Assembly: GCA_019787685.1 (NCBI GenBank)
Contig: JAHNUO010000023.1
Location: 62,001 to 126,000, forward strand
Origin: Chiua virens
Taxonomy: Eukaryota; Basidiomycota; Agaricomycetes; Boletales; Boletaceae
Reading direction: 5' to 3'
DNA length: 64,000 nt
The position numbers were made by a program, and so were the translations under genes. Under the pieces are notes generated by a model, which saw nothing but the letters and a program-made list of their open reading frames with translations, did no database searches and was not told where the DNA came from. Shown here piece after piece: positions 45,700-55,681 of this stretch. The stretch's first letter is position 1; the number at the start of each line of letters is the position of its first letter.

Positions 45700-46700
45700 A
45701 CCATGTGTGCGCCATGTCAAATTTGTGCGTCATGGTAAGAGCTCATTTACATAGCTCTGAGTCAGTTCTAGAACTCATTATCGTGTTTGCAGTGGAAATG
45801 TTCATCTTGCCATCATCATCCACGAGCTCGATTGAATCCGAAAAAGAAGTTCGACAATCATCAGGGTACTTCAGCACCAACGTCTGCGGACAAATTACTT
45901 CCTAAGCCATCACAGCTCCGCTTTCCCTCTCCACCTGATACAGGCAGCACGAGTGGGGTGCCATCCGCACCCCATAATGACTTTGTTCCACTATCACAGC
46001 TCAAATTTCCAGCTCCACCGACCAAGCGAAGATGAGATGTCGATACCAGCATCAAAGAACCCGATGGACCAATCAACTCCATACCACTCTCTCAACTTCA
46101 CTTTCCCCGGCCCCCTACAAAGCACCCAAGAACTGATGCTGACTCTCCCTGCACAAGTCGCGACATCGTGGATCGTGCACAGTCCAATATCCATAAGGGT
46201 GAAGATTTGATTCTGTCCAAGTCAACGGGACAGAAAAGCCGATCTCCAACAGAGCTGGAGTGTCTGCCTCCTCCTCGTGAGCATCTTACACCTTTTCTCT
46301 TACACCTTTTCAGAACGTTGACAACATCCCTCTGTCCCAGCTTAAGCTTCCCTCTCCTCCAGTCAAGCATTCTCTGCCTCCTCAAGACATTGACAACACC
46401 CCCCTGTCACAGCTTAAATTTCCTTCCCCTCCAATCAAATCTCTGAGCCCTCCTTGAGGCACTGACAGGATGCCTCGTTTTCAGCTGAAGTTTCTGCCAC
46501 CTCCCGACATAACTCGAACACCTACAAGTACCATGCCGTCTTCTCAGTGTCTACCAAGTACTGAGTGCCAAGTGGGCCCAGTGGACATCAATACCACACC
46601 ACTCACAGAGCTCAAGTTTCCATCACCTTCTGTCACACGTGCAGAGGCAGAGTCATCATGTGGCCCTGATATGATCCTCACATTTACACAAATGTCCACT
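45700..46700 (+). pseudogene. Decayed ORF built on a repeated PLSQLKFPSPP motif
   Basis: At least seven copies of a motif close to P-L-S-Q-L-K-F-P-S-P-P occur at about 45902, 45983, 46082, 46326, 46402, 46477 and 46599, plus a weaker one at about 46245, spread over all three frames. Spacers of 60-150 bp are Ser/Thr/Pro-rich. Frame changes imply introns or indels. I recognise no domain; the short proline-rich repeats suggest a disordered protein with multiple docking sites. Confidence 0.4.
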
Positions 46701-46703
46701 CCA

Positions 46704-46907
46704 ACAACTTCCCATTCAATTGTGGTCTCCACTTCTAATGAAATGGATATGCAAGCAATGGCTACAGGTGGGTATTGACCCATTTCATGTCACGAAGAGA
46801 ATGCTACAACTTCCCATTCAATTGTGGTCTCCACTTCTAATGAAATGGATATGCAAGCAATGGCTACAGGTGGGTATTGACCCATTTCGTGTCACGAAGA
46901 GAATGCT
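46704..46907 (+). repeat. Tandem duplication of 102 bp
   Basis: ACAACTTCCCATTC... at 46704 repeats at 46806, two units of 102 bp with one visible difference (CATGTC versus CGTGTC). Confidence 0.85.
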
Positions 46908-47562
46908 GAATAGTAACTAGGGATTGTGCCATCCGATTGCCCTTCATCTTTGCCACAATTCTTATTTTGGCCTTTAACGGAAGATTTATCGCAGGAGGTC
47001 TTGCAATGGCGTGATCCAGTGCAATGTATAAAGGAAATGGAGAAGGTGGTCCAATTGATGCAAAGATTTTGTGAGTTTCACAGGTAGTTTGTTTCGGCCA
47101 GAAAGTAAACTGAAGTTTGTCATTTATTCTCTGCTTTAAAGCCCCCAATGTGGTAGAAAATGAGGCTGAGCGCTTGCAGGCGGATGAGGGATTTGAACTA
47201 CCTGCTGGAATTATTCTAGGTGTGTCTTTTCTTACATAGTATATGACCCCATGTTAACAGTCCTTGAGACATACTGGAAGTGCGGGAGAATCTTGAAGAC
47301 AGGCACGAGCATCTATGCTACAACGGTGAGTATGACAAACCCATTCTCAACATAATCAATCGATTTTGGCATAGGTTTGCCAGCATAGCAGAAAAGCAGA
47401 GGGCTGTACAACAGGAGATATTGATGAAATGTGAAGTATTAGAGCGGATTCAGGATGAAGGCAATGGACGGAACAGATCATTAATTAAACCATGCATTGC
47501 TGAGTCATTGTCGCCTGCAATAGGTAGTATCTACCCTACCTATTTCCATCCATTGAGAATAT
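46908..47562. other. Interval without recognised gene
   Basis: A plus-strand frame 47280-47615 begins with a charged, helix-like segment (RFASIAEKQRAVQQEILMKC) but runs into minisatellite sequence. It may be the tail of the decayed gene upstream. Confidence 0.35.
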
Positions 47563-48168
47563 ATGGGCCCACATGTTGTATGGGCCTGTATTATATCACA
47601 CCGAGGTTATGGTGATCTCATGTTTGTTCGTACCGAGTGCATGGGCCGGCCTGTCTCATCCTGGTTAGGGATCTGCATGGGTATGGGTATGGGTTGGACT
47701 TTGGATACCCATACCCATACCCATACCCACACCATGGGTACAGTGGGTCCATAGCAAGGTGAGGGTAATGATGATGATGGCTTACCATGAGTGAGTGAGG
47801 TTTAGCTAAGTTAGGATAAGATATAAGATAACAGAATGAGTATAGATACAATGTTTAGAACAAGGTTTAGTCTATAGTTTGGGCTTGGTACTACTAAACC
47901 CATGGGTACAGTTTTTGATACCCACAGGAAAACCCATACCCATGCCATGGGTATGGGTATGAGCTCTGATACCCATGGGTGTACCCACACAGAACCCTAA
48001 TCCTGGTTGCATCCACCATGCCCGTGTGGGGCCACACATGAGATTTTGTTGCCATCCGCAAAGCATGCATGTGGGCCTGCCTGTGGGATTAATGTTGCAG
48101 CTACCATGACGATGCAGGGCCACACACATGATTCGATTTTCCTGCACAAAGTGTTCATGGGCCCATGT
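47563..48168 (-). repeat. Minisatellite array 2 (inverted), interrupted by a hAT-like MITE
   Basis: Same unit as 17581-19880 in reverse orientation (GTTGCATCCACCATGCCCG, GCATGCATGTGGGCCTGCC). The MITE at 47666-47999 splits it. Confidence 0.8.
47666..47999. mobile_element. hAT-like MITE, 334 bp
   Basis: Terminal inverted repeats TAGGGATCTGCATGGGTA and, at the other end, TAGGGTTCTGTGTGGGTA, with an 8-bp duplication ATCCTGGT (47658-47665, 48000-48007). YAGGG ends and 8-bp duplications are hAT hallmarks. TGGGTA repeats near both ends can pair with each other. No coding capacity. Confidence 0.8.
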
Positions 48169-48540
48169 TGTAGAAAACAAATAATAGGTGATATGAAGAA
48201 AGGTAGGGTGATAGGTTCGTCCCAAGGGGGGTTATATTTGAAGGAATGAAGGGTTCAGGTTTGTCTAAGAGTCCTAGAGGCTGCTGAACGATCCGGAATG
48301 AAAAACGGTCAATGTAAAAGTATCTGGGTGGAGGCGAGGTGATGAGAGTATTGGTTTGAGTAGATGAGACACAGAGGAACGATAGGACGAGGTAAAAGAG
48401 AAACTATCCAGCTCACTCACACATGGGAGAGTAAACAGGAGATCTCCTGAATGCAGAAAGATAATATTTTTGTGTTAGAAACATGGTTTTATAGTCCTGG
48501 GCATAACCCAGGACTGTTAAAGGTAATCTGACCCTAAGTA

Positions 48541-49887
48541 CAGTGACCTCAAAAACCCTTTCCATACTAACCGCAACTGCAGTGCGCGAAGCGCACTGCC
48601 AGACACTGTGGGAATCTTGCTTAGCTTTGGTGGAGTTATAAATAGCACACACTCTCAGCTACAAATCAGCCCCAAGATCATGTGATTTGGTTCACACGCC
48701 ATTAAGATATGATCATTTTGAAACAGCCATGTCATGGAAAGGGTTTTTGAGCTTTTGAAATCACAAGGGTATTTGGATATTATTAGTACTTGGTATAGCC
48801 TCCTTTGGCTTTAAGCACTGCCTGAACCCTCCTAGGCATGCTCTCAATCAATTTCTGACACTCCTCAACTGGTATCCTCTCCCACTCCATCTGAACTCTT
48901 TCCCACAACTCATGAATCCCATTAGGAGGGTTTTCATGCTCTGCAAGCCTCCTTTTAAGCCATTCCCAGAGATGTTCTATAGGGTTTAGGTCAGGAGACT
49001 GTGCAGGCCAACCCATGGTATCAAATTCCTGCTCCTCTAGCCATTCCTTGACCTTCTTGCAGGTATGCTTGGGCGATTAATTTTGGTCTCATCAGACCAT
49101 ATTACCTTCTTCCAGTCCTCTACAGTCCAATCCTTGTGGGCATAAGCAAAATCCAAACGAGCCTTGCGATGCCTAGCAGAGAGAATAGGGCGTTTGGACT
49201 TGACCACAGCCTTCATACCAGATTTCTTCAAATGAAGACGAACTGTACTGGCAGAGAGAGGTTCATTGATGATATTGGAGAGAGCTCTGGTCACTTGGAC
49301 AGCATTTTCAGCTCTGCCAGAGGTGATAAGGTGCTGGGCATGGCGAATGTTGGCAGGAGAAAGCTTGGAAGGATGACCTCCAATAGCTTTGGGAAGGGTA
49401 GAATGCTTCTTGGAGCGAAGTTTGGATATAGCAGAAGGGCTGAGACCAGTTTGCTTGGCAATGGCTTCACCAGAGTGGCCAGCATCAAGCAAAGAAAGAA
49501 TAGTGTTTTGCTGAGTGAGAGAGAGGGATTTAACCATGATAGTAGTTGAGAATTAAGAAGTGTGTGAACTTTTTAAAACTCAGACATGCTATTTACATGT
49601 ATATCCTTGTTTGCATTAACAAATAATGACAAATATTAAATGATTTGATTGAGATCCTAATTATCATTTCAAAAGCTCAAAAACCCTTTCCATGACATGG
49701 CTATTTCAAAATGATCATATCTTAACGGCATGTGAACCAAATCACATGATCTTGGGGGCTGATTTGTAGCTGAGAGTATGTGCTATTTATAACTTCACCA
49801 AAGCTAAGCAAGACTCCCACAGTGTCTGGCAGTGCGCTTTGCACACTGCAGTTGTGGTTAGTATGGAAAGGGTTTTTGAGGTCACTG
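48541..49887 (-). mobile_element. Tc1/mariner element with internal deletion (1347 bp)
   Basis: TA at 48539-48540 and 49888-49889. Ends are CAGTGACCTCAAAAACCC and its complement, with long inverted arms of about 215 bp that are almost perfect. Each arm ends with an inverted inner copy of the outer motif (CTCAAAAACCCTTTCCAT). GCAGTGCGCGAAGCGCACTGC near the left end is itself a palindrome. The transposase is described separately. Confidence 0.92.
48783..49537 (-). pseudogene. Tc1-family transposase, central catalytic region deleted
   Basis: From ATG 49537: MVKSLSLTQQNTILSLLDAG, a paired-type HTH (residues 1-60) and a second HTH-like part (residues 60-110), then DWKKVIWSDETKINR with the first catalytic Asp. 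Immediately after, the text jumps, in another frame, to PKHTCKKVKEWLEEQEFDTM and WPAQSPDLNPIEHLWEWLKR (third acidic residue in PDLNPIEHLW). The roughly 80 residues in between, including the second catalytic Asp of the usual QQDNDPKHT, are missing. The copy cannot be active alone, though the rest is well preserved and the inverted repeats could be mobilised in trans. The C-terminus is VLKAKGGYTKY, stop at 48783. Confidence 0.9.
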
Positions 49888-50222
49888 TAAGTGTACAGGA
49901 TCGATGTAGGGTGAGTATGCTAAGAAGGAGTGTCAACCCTTGTAGATGACAAAGAAAGAAAAGGTGTTAGGATAGTAATGACCTTAATAAGGCCAAATCG
50001 AGTAGAACAAGTCAAATCAGATGAAGCAGAATACGTATGATGGAACCAGATTGGATCACATTGACTCAGATTGGACTCAGATTGGATTCGGATGATCTGT
50101 AAATGCTAGGAATGAAACCGGGCTGGCACGAAGTCGATGGCGGATGAGATGGGAGGTGATATGACATGATGAAGAGCAAGGAAAATGTATTCTACAACTG
50201 TAGGGAGTATCTAACTCCTACA

Positions 50223-50911
50223 GCGTGTCTCATCCAGGCTGCATCCACCATGCTTGTGCGAGCCCACATCTGCAAAGAATGCATGGGCCCACCTATATCA
50301 TTGTGGTTGCATCCACCATGCCCACACATGTAATTCAAGTTCCACCTGCACAGAGTGGCATGGGCCCGCCTGTGTCATCGAGGTTGCATCCACCATACCC
50401 ATGTGGGCACACTTGTGAGATCTGGTTGCCATCCGCAAAGAGGCCCATCTGTGTCATCAATGTTGCGGCCACCATGCCAATCGGGCCCATACATGTGATT
50501 TGATTTCCATCCACAAGGCGTGCATGGGCCCGCCTGTCTCATCTAGGTTGCAACTACCATTCCTGCATGGGTCCACACATGAGATTTGGCTTCCGCCCAC
50601 AAGGCCCACATGGGCCCACCCCAGTCATCGAGGCTGCCACTACCATACTCGGTCAGACCCACATGTGTGATCTCATGTTCATCCACATAGCATGCATGGG
50701 CCTGCCTGTCTCATCCAGGTTGTATCCACCATGCCCTTGCGGGCCCACACATGTGATCACATGTCCGGCCACCGAGCACACATGGGCCCGCCTGTGTCAT
50801 CCTGGTTGCAGCAACCATCCCCATATGGGCTCACACGTGTGATTGCATGTCTATCCACCAAGCACTTGTGGGCCCGCCTGTCTTATCCTTGTTATAGCTA
50901 CTATGCCCTTA
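50223..50911 (-). repeat. Minisatellite array 3 (inverted)
   Basis: Reverse-complement counterpart of about 18230-18870 in array 1. It ends at the TTA that the Harbinger element duplicated (50909-50911). Confidence 0.85.
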
Positions 50912-51031
50912 GAGCCCGTTCGGAAACTTGGATGTTGGCAAAATTTGGTACTATGTTGCATTGTTTCTAACCACCACCATGGCTGAGCTTGGGTCTGAGT
51001 TTGAAGTCCAAACTTTGTTTTTTTCCAAGAG

Positions 51032-52429
51032 ATGGATAATCGCGATGAATCCAGGCGTATCCTGGTCTCCCTCGCTTCAGTAGCAACTCTACTGACTCGC
51101 TGTGTCATTTATCACTATATGCACTCTAGGATGTCCAAAGCTCCCACCGAAAAAGCCTCCTGGAACGCGAAGGAGGTGGAGGAGCTTGTCAACTATCTCT
51201 ATACTCATCGTGCACAAGGCGAGGGTGGTAATTTCAAGCCTGTGATATTCAATGGTGCCGCAGAACATCTTGCACAGTTCTGGACGTCAGGGGCAGCAAA
51301 GACAGGGCAATCAGTCAAGAACAAGTGGAGTACCTCTGTATGTATATTGATCTTGCTCGCCTTGCACTACTGACATCCAAATAGATCCGAAAGATGCACA
51401 TGGAGATCGAGACCTATCGGAATTTGTCTGGCGTTCACTATGATGATGAAAACGGGGCTGGCATTGATGGGGAATATGTGGAGAGTGTTTGGAAGGAGTA
51501 TACCAAGGTATGCATCCTATCGGATTGATCTGCAGCTTCAATTTATTTCTCTACAGCAACACCCTCAACTTCGCCCTTTCAAAAATGGTGGATGGGAGTT
51601 TACCAAGTACCTACGTGAAATTATGCCTGAAGCAGGCGCCAGGGGGCAGTACGCGTTCGCCCCATCCAAGTCCACCCGCATTGGAGCTGCAGAAACCAGT
51701 ATCACAGCCAGCCCAGGACTCCAGCTGATCAATGGTGCCACCAATAGTGGCTTGGGGAGCAGCAGCAGCACCACTTCTGCAGACCCAAAGGGCAAGGAAC
51801 GCGCAATTCCTGCCATCAATGTGACCACGTACATTCCCATACCGACTGCTGCCACACATCCCTCTGCCCCCTCCAGCATGGGGAAGTGATCACACTCGGA
51901 CATGACTGGTGATGACTCGGCATCAATTGCAGCATCGTCTGCTCTCCCCTTCTCCAGTGCATCATCTCCTCTCCTTTTCTCTAGTGCGTCATCCACTGGT
52001 CCCACTGCCAAACAGATGAATCTCACTGTGGCAATGGCAACTGCTGCCATTGCGCCTCCATCACGCAAGTCTGCCCCTACTCAGCCGTCTCCAAGTCACA
52101 CCACTGAGACTCTCATGCTTGGGATGCAAGGGTCCCTCAACCTCCTCACCTCCTCGCTCACAAACACGGCTACCTCCTCTGAAGACAAGGCCTCAGCCCG
52201 TCAGGAACTGGCAATGCGAATGTTGCACAAACAGGACAACGATCTGCCAAAGGATGTCAAAGTGTTCATCTGGGCGATGATCGCACATAATGTAGGCTTC
52301 ACGGAGGTATATACACTGACCGTGGACAAGGACGAGCGTTTGGACTTTGTAAGAGTGGAGGTCAAGGGCATGAGAAACAAGTCGAATGCTGGAGAGCCCG
52401 CACTGATTGCACTCCCTAACACTTTCTAG
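51032..52429 (+). pseudogene. Myb/SANT-like DNA-binding protein of Harbinger element
   Basis: In this superfamily the Myb-like protein helps the transposase reach the nucleus and bind transposon ends. Exon 1 51032-51337, intron 51338-51384, exon 2 51385-51507, intron 51508-51556, exon 3 from 51557; all canonical and in phase. The Myb/SANT-like domain has SWNAKEVEELVNYLYTHRAQ and NKWSTS, continuing with IRKMHMEIETYRNLSG and WKEYTKQHPQLRPFKNGGW. An in-frame TGA at 51887-51889 (SMGK-stop-SHSD) fits CGA. The frame then stays open to 52429 with a Ser/Ala-rich linker and a helical C-terminus (EDKASARQELAMRMLHKQDN). Confidence 0.75.
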
Positions 52430-52544
52430 ATTGTATTGTCATTTGTACTACTGCTCTGTTGTCATACTGTACTTGTATGCAATCCCCGTTACGAGTATTT
52501 GATTGAAAAACATGTGAGATTGATACACATTGTGGTATTGTATT

Positions 52545-53590
52545 CTACTCGCCAACATCAGCATCATCCTCCAGGCCACCATCTTCATTGTCCGTCTCCT
52601 CGTCAACAAAGATGTCCCCGTTGTCCACATTGTCCCCCTCGTGAAGAATACACTGATAATCATCCCACATAGCTTGAGCGATGCGATCACGGAATGAACG
52701 TGCTACATGTGTGCACTCATACATACCTCAGCTGTGCTCGACGCCACTCAGCTAGGTGATAGTGAACTCCCCGATACAGGACGAGCATCTCAGGACACAG
52801 TGAAAAACCAGCGTCTCCAAGAAAATATCTCCCATCCAGAACATACAAATCCTTTGAGCACGTGTCCTGGTAGATTCGTCTGTCTGTAGCCAATCCCTCC
52901 CACCCCGTTAGTGCATAGGTGAATAGCATTTCGAAGTCACACGCAAAAAGACAATTTTGAGAGACAAACCCTTTGCAATTCCGAAATGCTCCTCGGCATG
53001 ATGCAGGGGGTGCCATGTTGATGTGACTACTGTCTATAGCACTGATTGCACCCTTGAAAAAGGGCCAGAAGCGGGGGTTCATATGGATCTTTGTGTGGAT
53101 CTTGTCATTGGCTGGCATGTGGACAAATTTTGTGTAGAATGGTGGGGACGAGAAGATAAAAAGCATTTTGTGGAAATACCTAGTGAATGGAGTGAGGGCC
53201 AGAGGGTTGGGGCAATAGAAATAATACTCACCACAAGATCATCTCATTTGACCTTTGAAAGCGCTCCCTGACATGCCTGATTGTCAAACCTGTAACACTC
53301 GAGTAGAGGAAGATGGCGAGTTGTTCTTCAAGCGATACAAACTTTGAGTTGCCATGTCCAATGGCCCGAAGCTCAGATACAAGTTTTGCAAAGATGTGTG
53401 CATGAATTCCTAGTTCACACCGGATCCATTCTGGATGGCCCACAAGCAGCTCTATGAGCCATGCTTCCCTAGTGAGCGCCAACGTATGATAAGGTTCAGG
53501 CTGTTTCTTGGTGATCTTGCTTGATTCCAGTAAGGCTGTAGTAGCGCAGAGAGTAATGCTGAGGAGTAAAGTTGTGAAGTGTATAATTCG
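52545..53590 (-). pseudogene. Harbinger transposase (DDE_Tnp_4 type) lacking the C-terminal catalytic block
   Basis: N-terminal part TLALTREAWLIELLVGHPEW...LAIFLYSSVTGLTIRHVRER (53500-53230) resembles the Harbinger helical domain. A canonical short intron follows (donor GTGAGT near 53228). Next come FFKGAISAIDSSHINMAPP (first Asp), LTGWEGLATDRRIYQD (second Asp) and YFLGDAGFSL. After HYHLAEWRRAQLR the usual segment with NLRH...R.VIER (third acidic residue) is absent; the text goes to an acidic tail (ARSFRDRIAQAMWDDYQ...) with stop at 52545. The start codon is uncertain. Loss of the third catalytic block predicts a dead enzyme. Confidence 0.75.
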
Positions 53591-53769
53591 CTGTCGGATC
53601 AGTGCTCAATGACACTTGATCTGTGTCTCAGAGTCAAAGTCCATTGGCATAGTGGTCATCCTGATAAGGTTCAGTATGGACAATGCCGCACGGCACAAAT
53701 GATTGAAACTCAGACATTGGGATTCTCACAATGAACTTTGCAGTTTTGGGGTTTCCAAATGGGCTCTTA

Positions 53770-54700
53770 TGGGCCCACACATGTAATTGCATTCCCACCC
53801 ACTGAGCATACATGGGCCTGCCAGTTGCATCCACCGTGCCCTGTGGGCCCACACATGTGATTCAACTTTCATCCACAATGCATGCATGGGCCCGCCTATC
53901 TCATCCAGGTTGTATCCACCATGCCCATGCGGGCCCACACATGTGATTCAATTTCTATCCGCACAGCATGTGTGGGCCCACATGTCTCATCGATGTTGCA
54001 AATACTATGTTCACGTGGGCTCACACATGTGATCGCATGTCTATTTGCTAAGCACTCATGAGCCCGCACATCTAATCAAGGTTCTGGCTATCATTCCCAT
54101 GTGGGCCCACCCAGCTGATTGTATTTCCATCTGCCGAGCACACAAGGGCCCGCACGTCTTATCGAGATTCCATATATTATGCCAGTGCAGGCCCGCACAT
54201 CCTGGTTTGTATATTGATATGGGCTGCTCGTCTCTCCTAGGCTCCATTCAACTATCTTTCTGGGCCCGCCGACCTAATGCTCCCGCAGCTGCCATCTGGT
54301 CTGTATTTGGATGTGGGCCTGTTTGTACGATCTGTTTCCATCCAATATGCCTACTTGTCTCTATGTGACCCTGTCTATCTTTGTCTGTGGGCCCGATCAT
54401 GTGATTGGGATGACGTCCGCTATGCCCTTGTGGGCCCTTTCATGTTTGCTCACCTGGTCCACATGGATATATGGATTCTATACCCTGTCCCTTGGCGGGT
54501 TCCCTTGTCTATAGGTTTGTGGGCTCCTATACACCATCTGGGCCCATCTCGTTGAAAACAATTCATACCTCCCCCTGCTCAGGCAGGCCCACCCACGTAT
54601 ATATGAGTGCCTTCTGGGCCCACAACAGGTTCTCCATGTGCATGGTGATATTGTCAGTCTGGGCTGCTCGTGTGCATTGTGATAATGTGACTGCATTATG
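53770..54700 (-). repeat. Minisatellite array 4 (inverted)
   Basis: Reverse-complement counterpart of about 17600-18240, including the edge sequence GCTCAGGCAGGCCCACC that in array 1 lies next to the truncated LTR. Confidence 0.85.
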
Positions 54701-54730
54701 TGGGTATTTTCTGAAGGTTGGTACATGAAG

Positions 54731-55681
54731 CTGAACGCTATTCCTGACACCACTACCCCCAAGAAGATCTTTGAAGACCTAGTCACAGACTTCTCCACAG
54801 TGTTCATACCCACCACCCTAAAGGACAGAGCCTGCATGACTTTTCAAGACATATGAATGGAAGGACCTCCCTTCAATGGGAACTTTGATGCCTTCCAGAC
54901 TGCTTTCCAACTTGAATCCGCCCATAGCAGACTCTCTGACCAAGGGGTACTCAAGGACCTCCTAAAGTGAGCTATTTCTTCCTGTCTCGCCATAATGATG
55001 ACAGCCATTCCTGACAAGCCAGAGATGGCCGAGGCTTGGTTGGCTAAGGCCTCCCAATTTTATCACACCATCATCAAGATGGAATAGCTATGCAAGGGAC
55101 GACACTTGTACATCTCCTCCATTGCCGTCTCTACCCCCTCTTGGTCGAGAGACTCTGACGCTATGGACGTTGACTCCATCAGGCTTTCCCCCACTGAATG
55201 CACCGAGCACTTGAGGAATAACAAGTGCTTCATTTGCCATCAGCCTGAATGTTGCTCCACCAACCACAGGAAAAGATCCGGATCGCCCAGGAACGCCACC
55301 CCACACTATGCACTGCCGCAGTGCCGCCAACAGACTATTCATACCTAGAACATGGGAAATCAGAGCTCTATGGTAGTGCAACCACTACCAGGGGACCCTC
55401 TGACCACCTATGTAAAGGCACAAGGACTTAACTCTGCAGAGGCCCTCAGAATGCTGAAGGTGTGTCTCGAAGAAGACCTTGATGAAGAAGGACATCAGGT
55501 CAACCACATTCTGCTTGCGACCAGAATGGGTTTTTAGATCAAGGGCCTATGCTGGCATGTAGCCCCTCTCATGTCATCTCGCCTGTATTTGTATCCCAAA
55601 GAGCCTCTAGAGCAATGCTTATTCCCATTTCACTCTATGCCCAGGAACAGGGAGAAATCGCCGACACTACCACACTCATAG
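54731..55681 (+). pseudogene. Gag and start of protease of a decayed Ty3 element
   Basis: One frame with stops at 54854, 54968 and 55085 (the first two fit CGA). Gag core FNGNFDAFQTAFQLESAHSR, then AMDVDSIRLSPTECTEHLRN and a damaged zinc knuckle (CFICHQPECC). A change of frame leads to LDEEGHQVNHILLATRMGF. The protease N-terminus (LIPISLYAQEQGEIADTTTL) ends at CATAG (55677-55681), the target duplication of the solo LTR 55682-57014; the missing piece continues at 57020. Confidence 0.7.

Larger units (their letters stand above)
48169..50222 (-). repeat. Solo LTR (about 705 bp) carrying a Tc1 element
   Basis: TGTAGAAAAC at the left and ACTCCTACA at the right. Read on the minus strand it starts TGTAGGAGTTAGATACTCCC, a hairpin start. 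A perfect 9-bp stem hairpin AGTCCTGGG-TTATG-CCCAGGACT directly precedes ATAAAA (minus strand, 48516-48488). It interrupts minisatellite sequence. A target duplication is not clean (CATGT versus GCGTG). Confidence 0.65.
50912..53766. mobile_element. PIF/Harbinger DNA transposon, 2855 bp
   Basis: Terminal inverted repeats GAGCCCGTTCGGAAAC and (complement of right end) GAGCCCATTTGGAAAC. The target duplication TTA is at 50909-50911 and 53767-53769. The two genes converge: a Myb/SANT-like gene (+) and a transposase (-), the standard two-gene plan of PIF/Harbinger. Flanking minisatellite sequence joins seamlessly when the element and one TTA are ignored. Confidence 0.93.

Noticed and set aside
47680..47980. 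GGGTAT repeats as telomeric sequence
   Set aside because: The repeats lie inside a 334-bp unit with hAT-type ends and an 8-bp target duplication.
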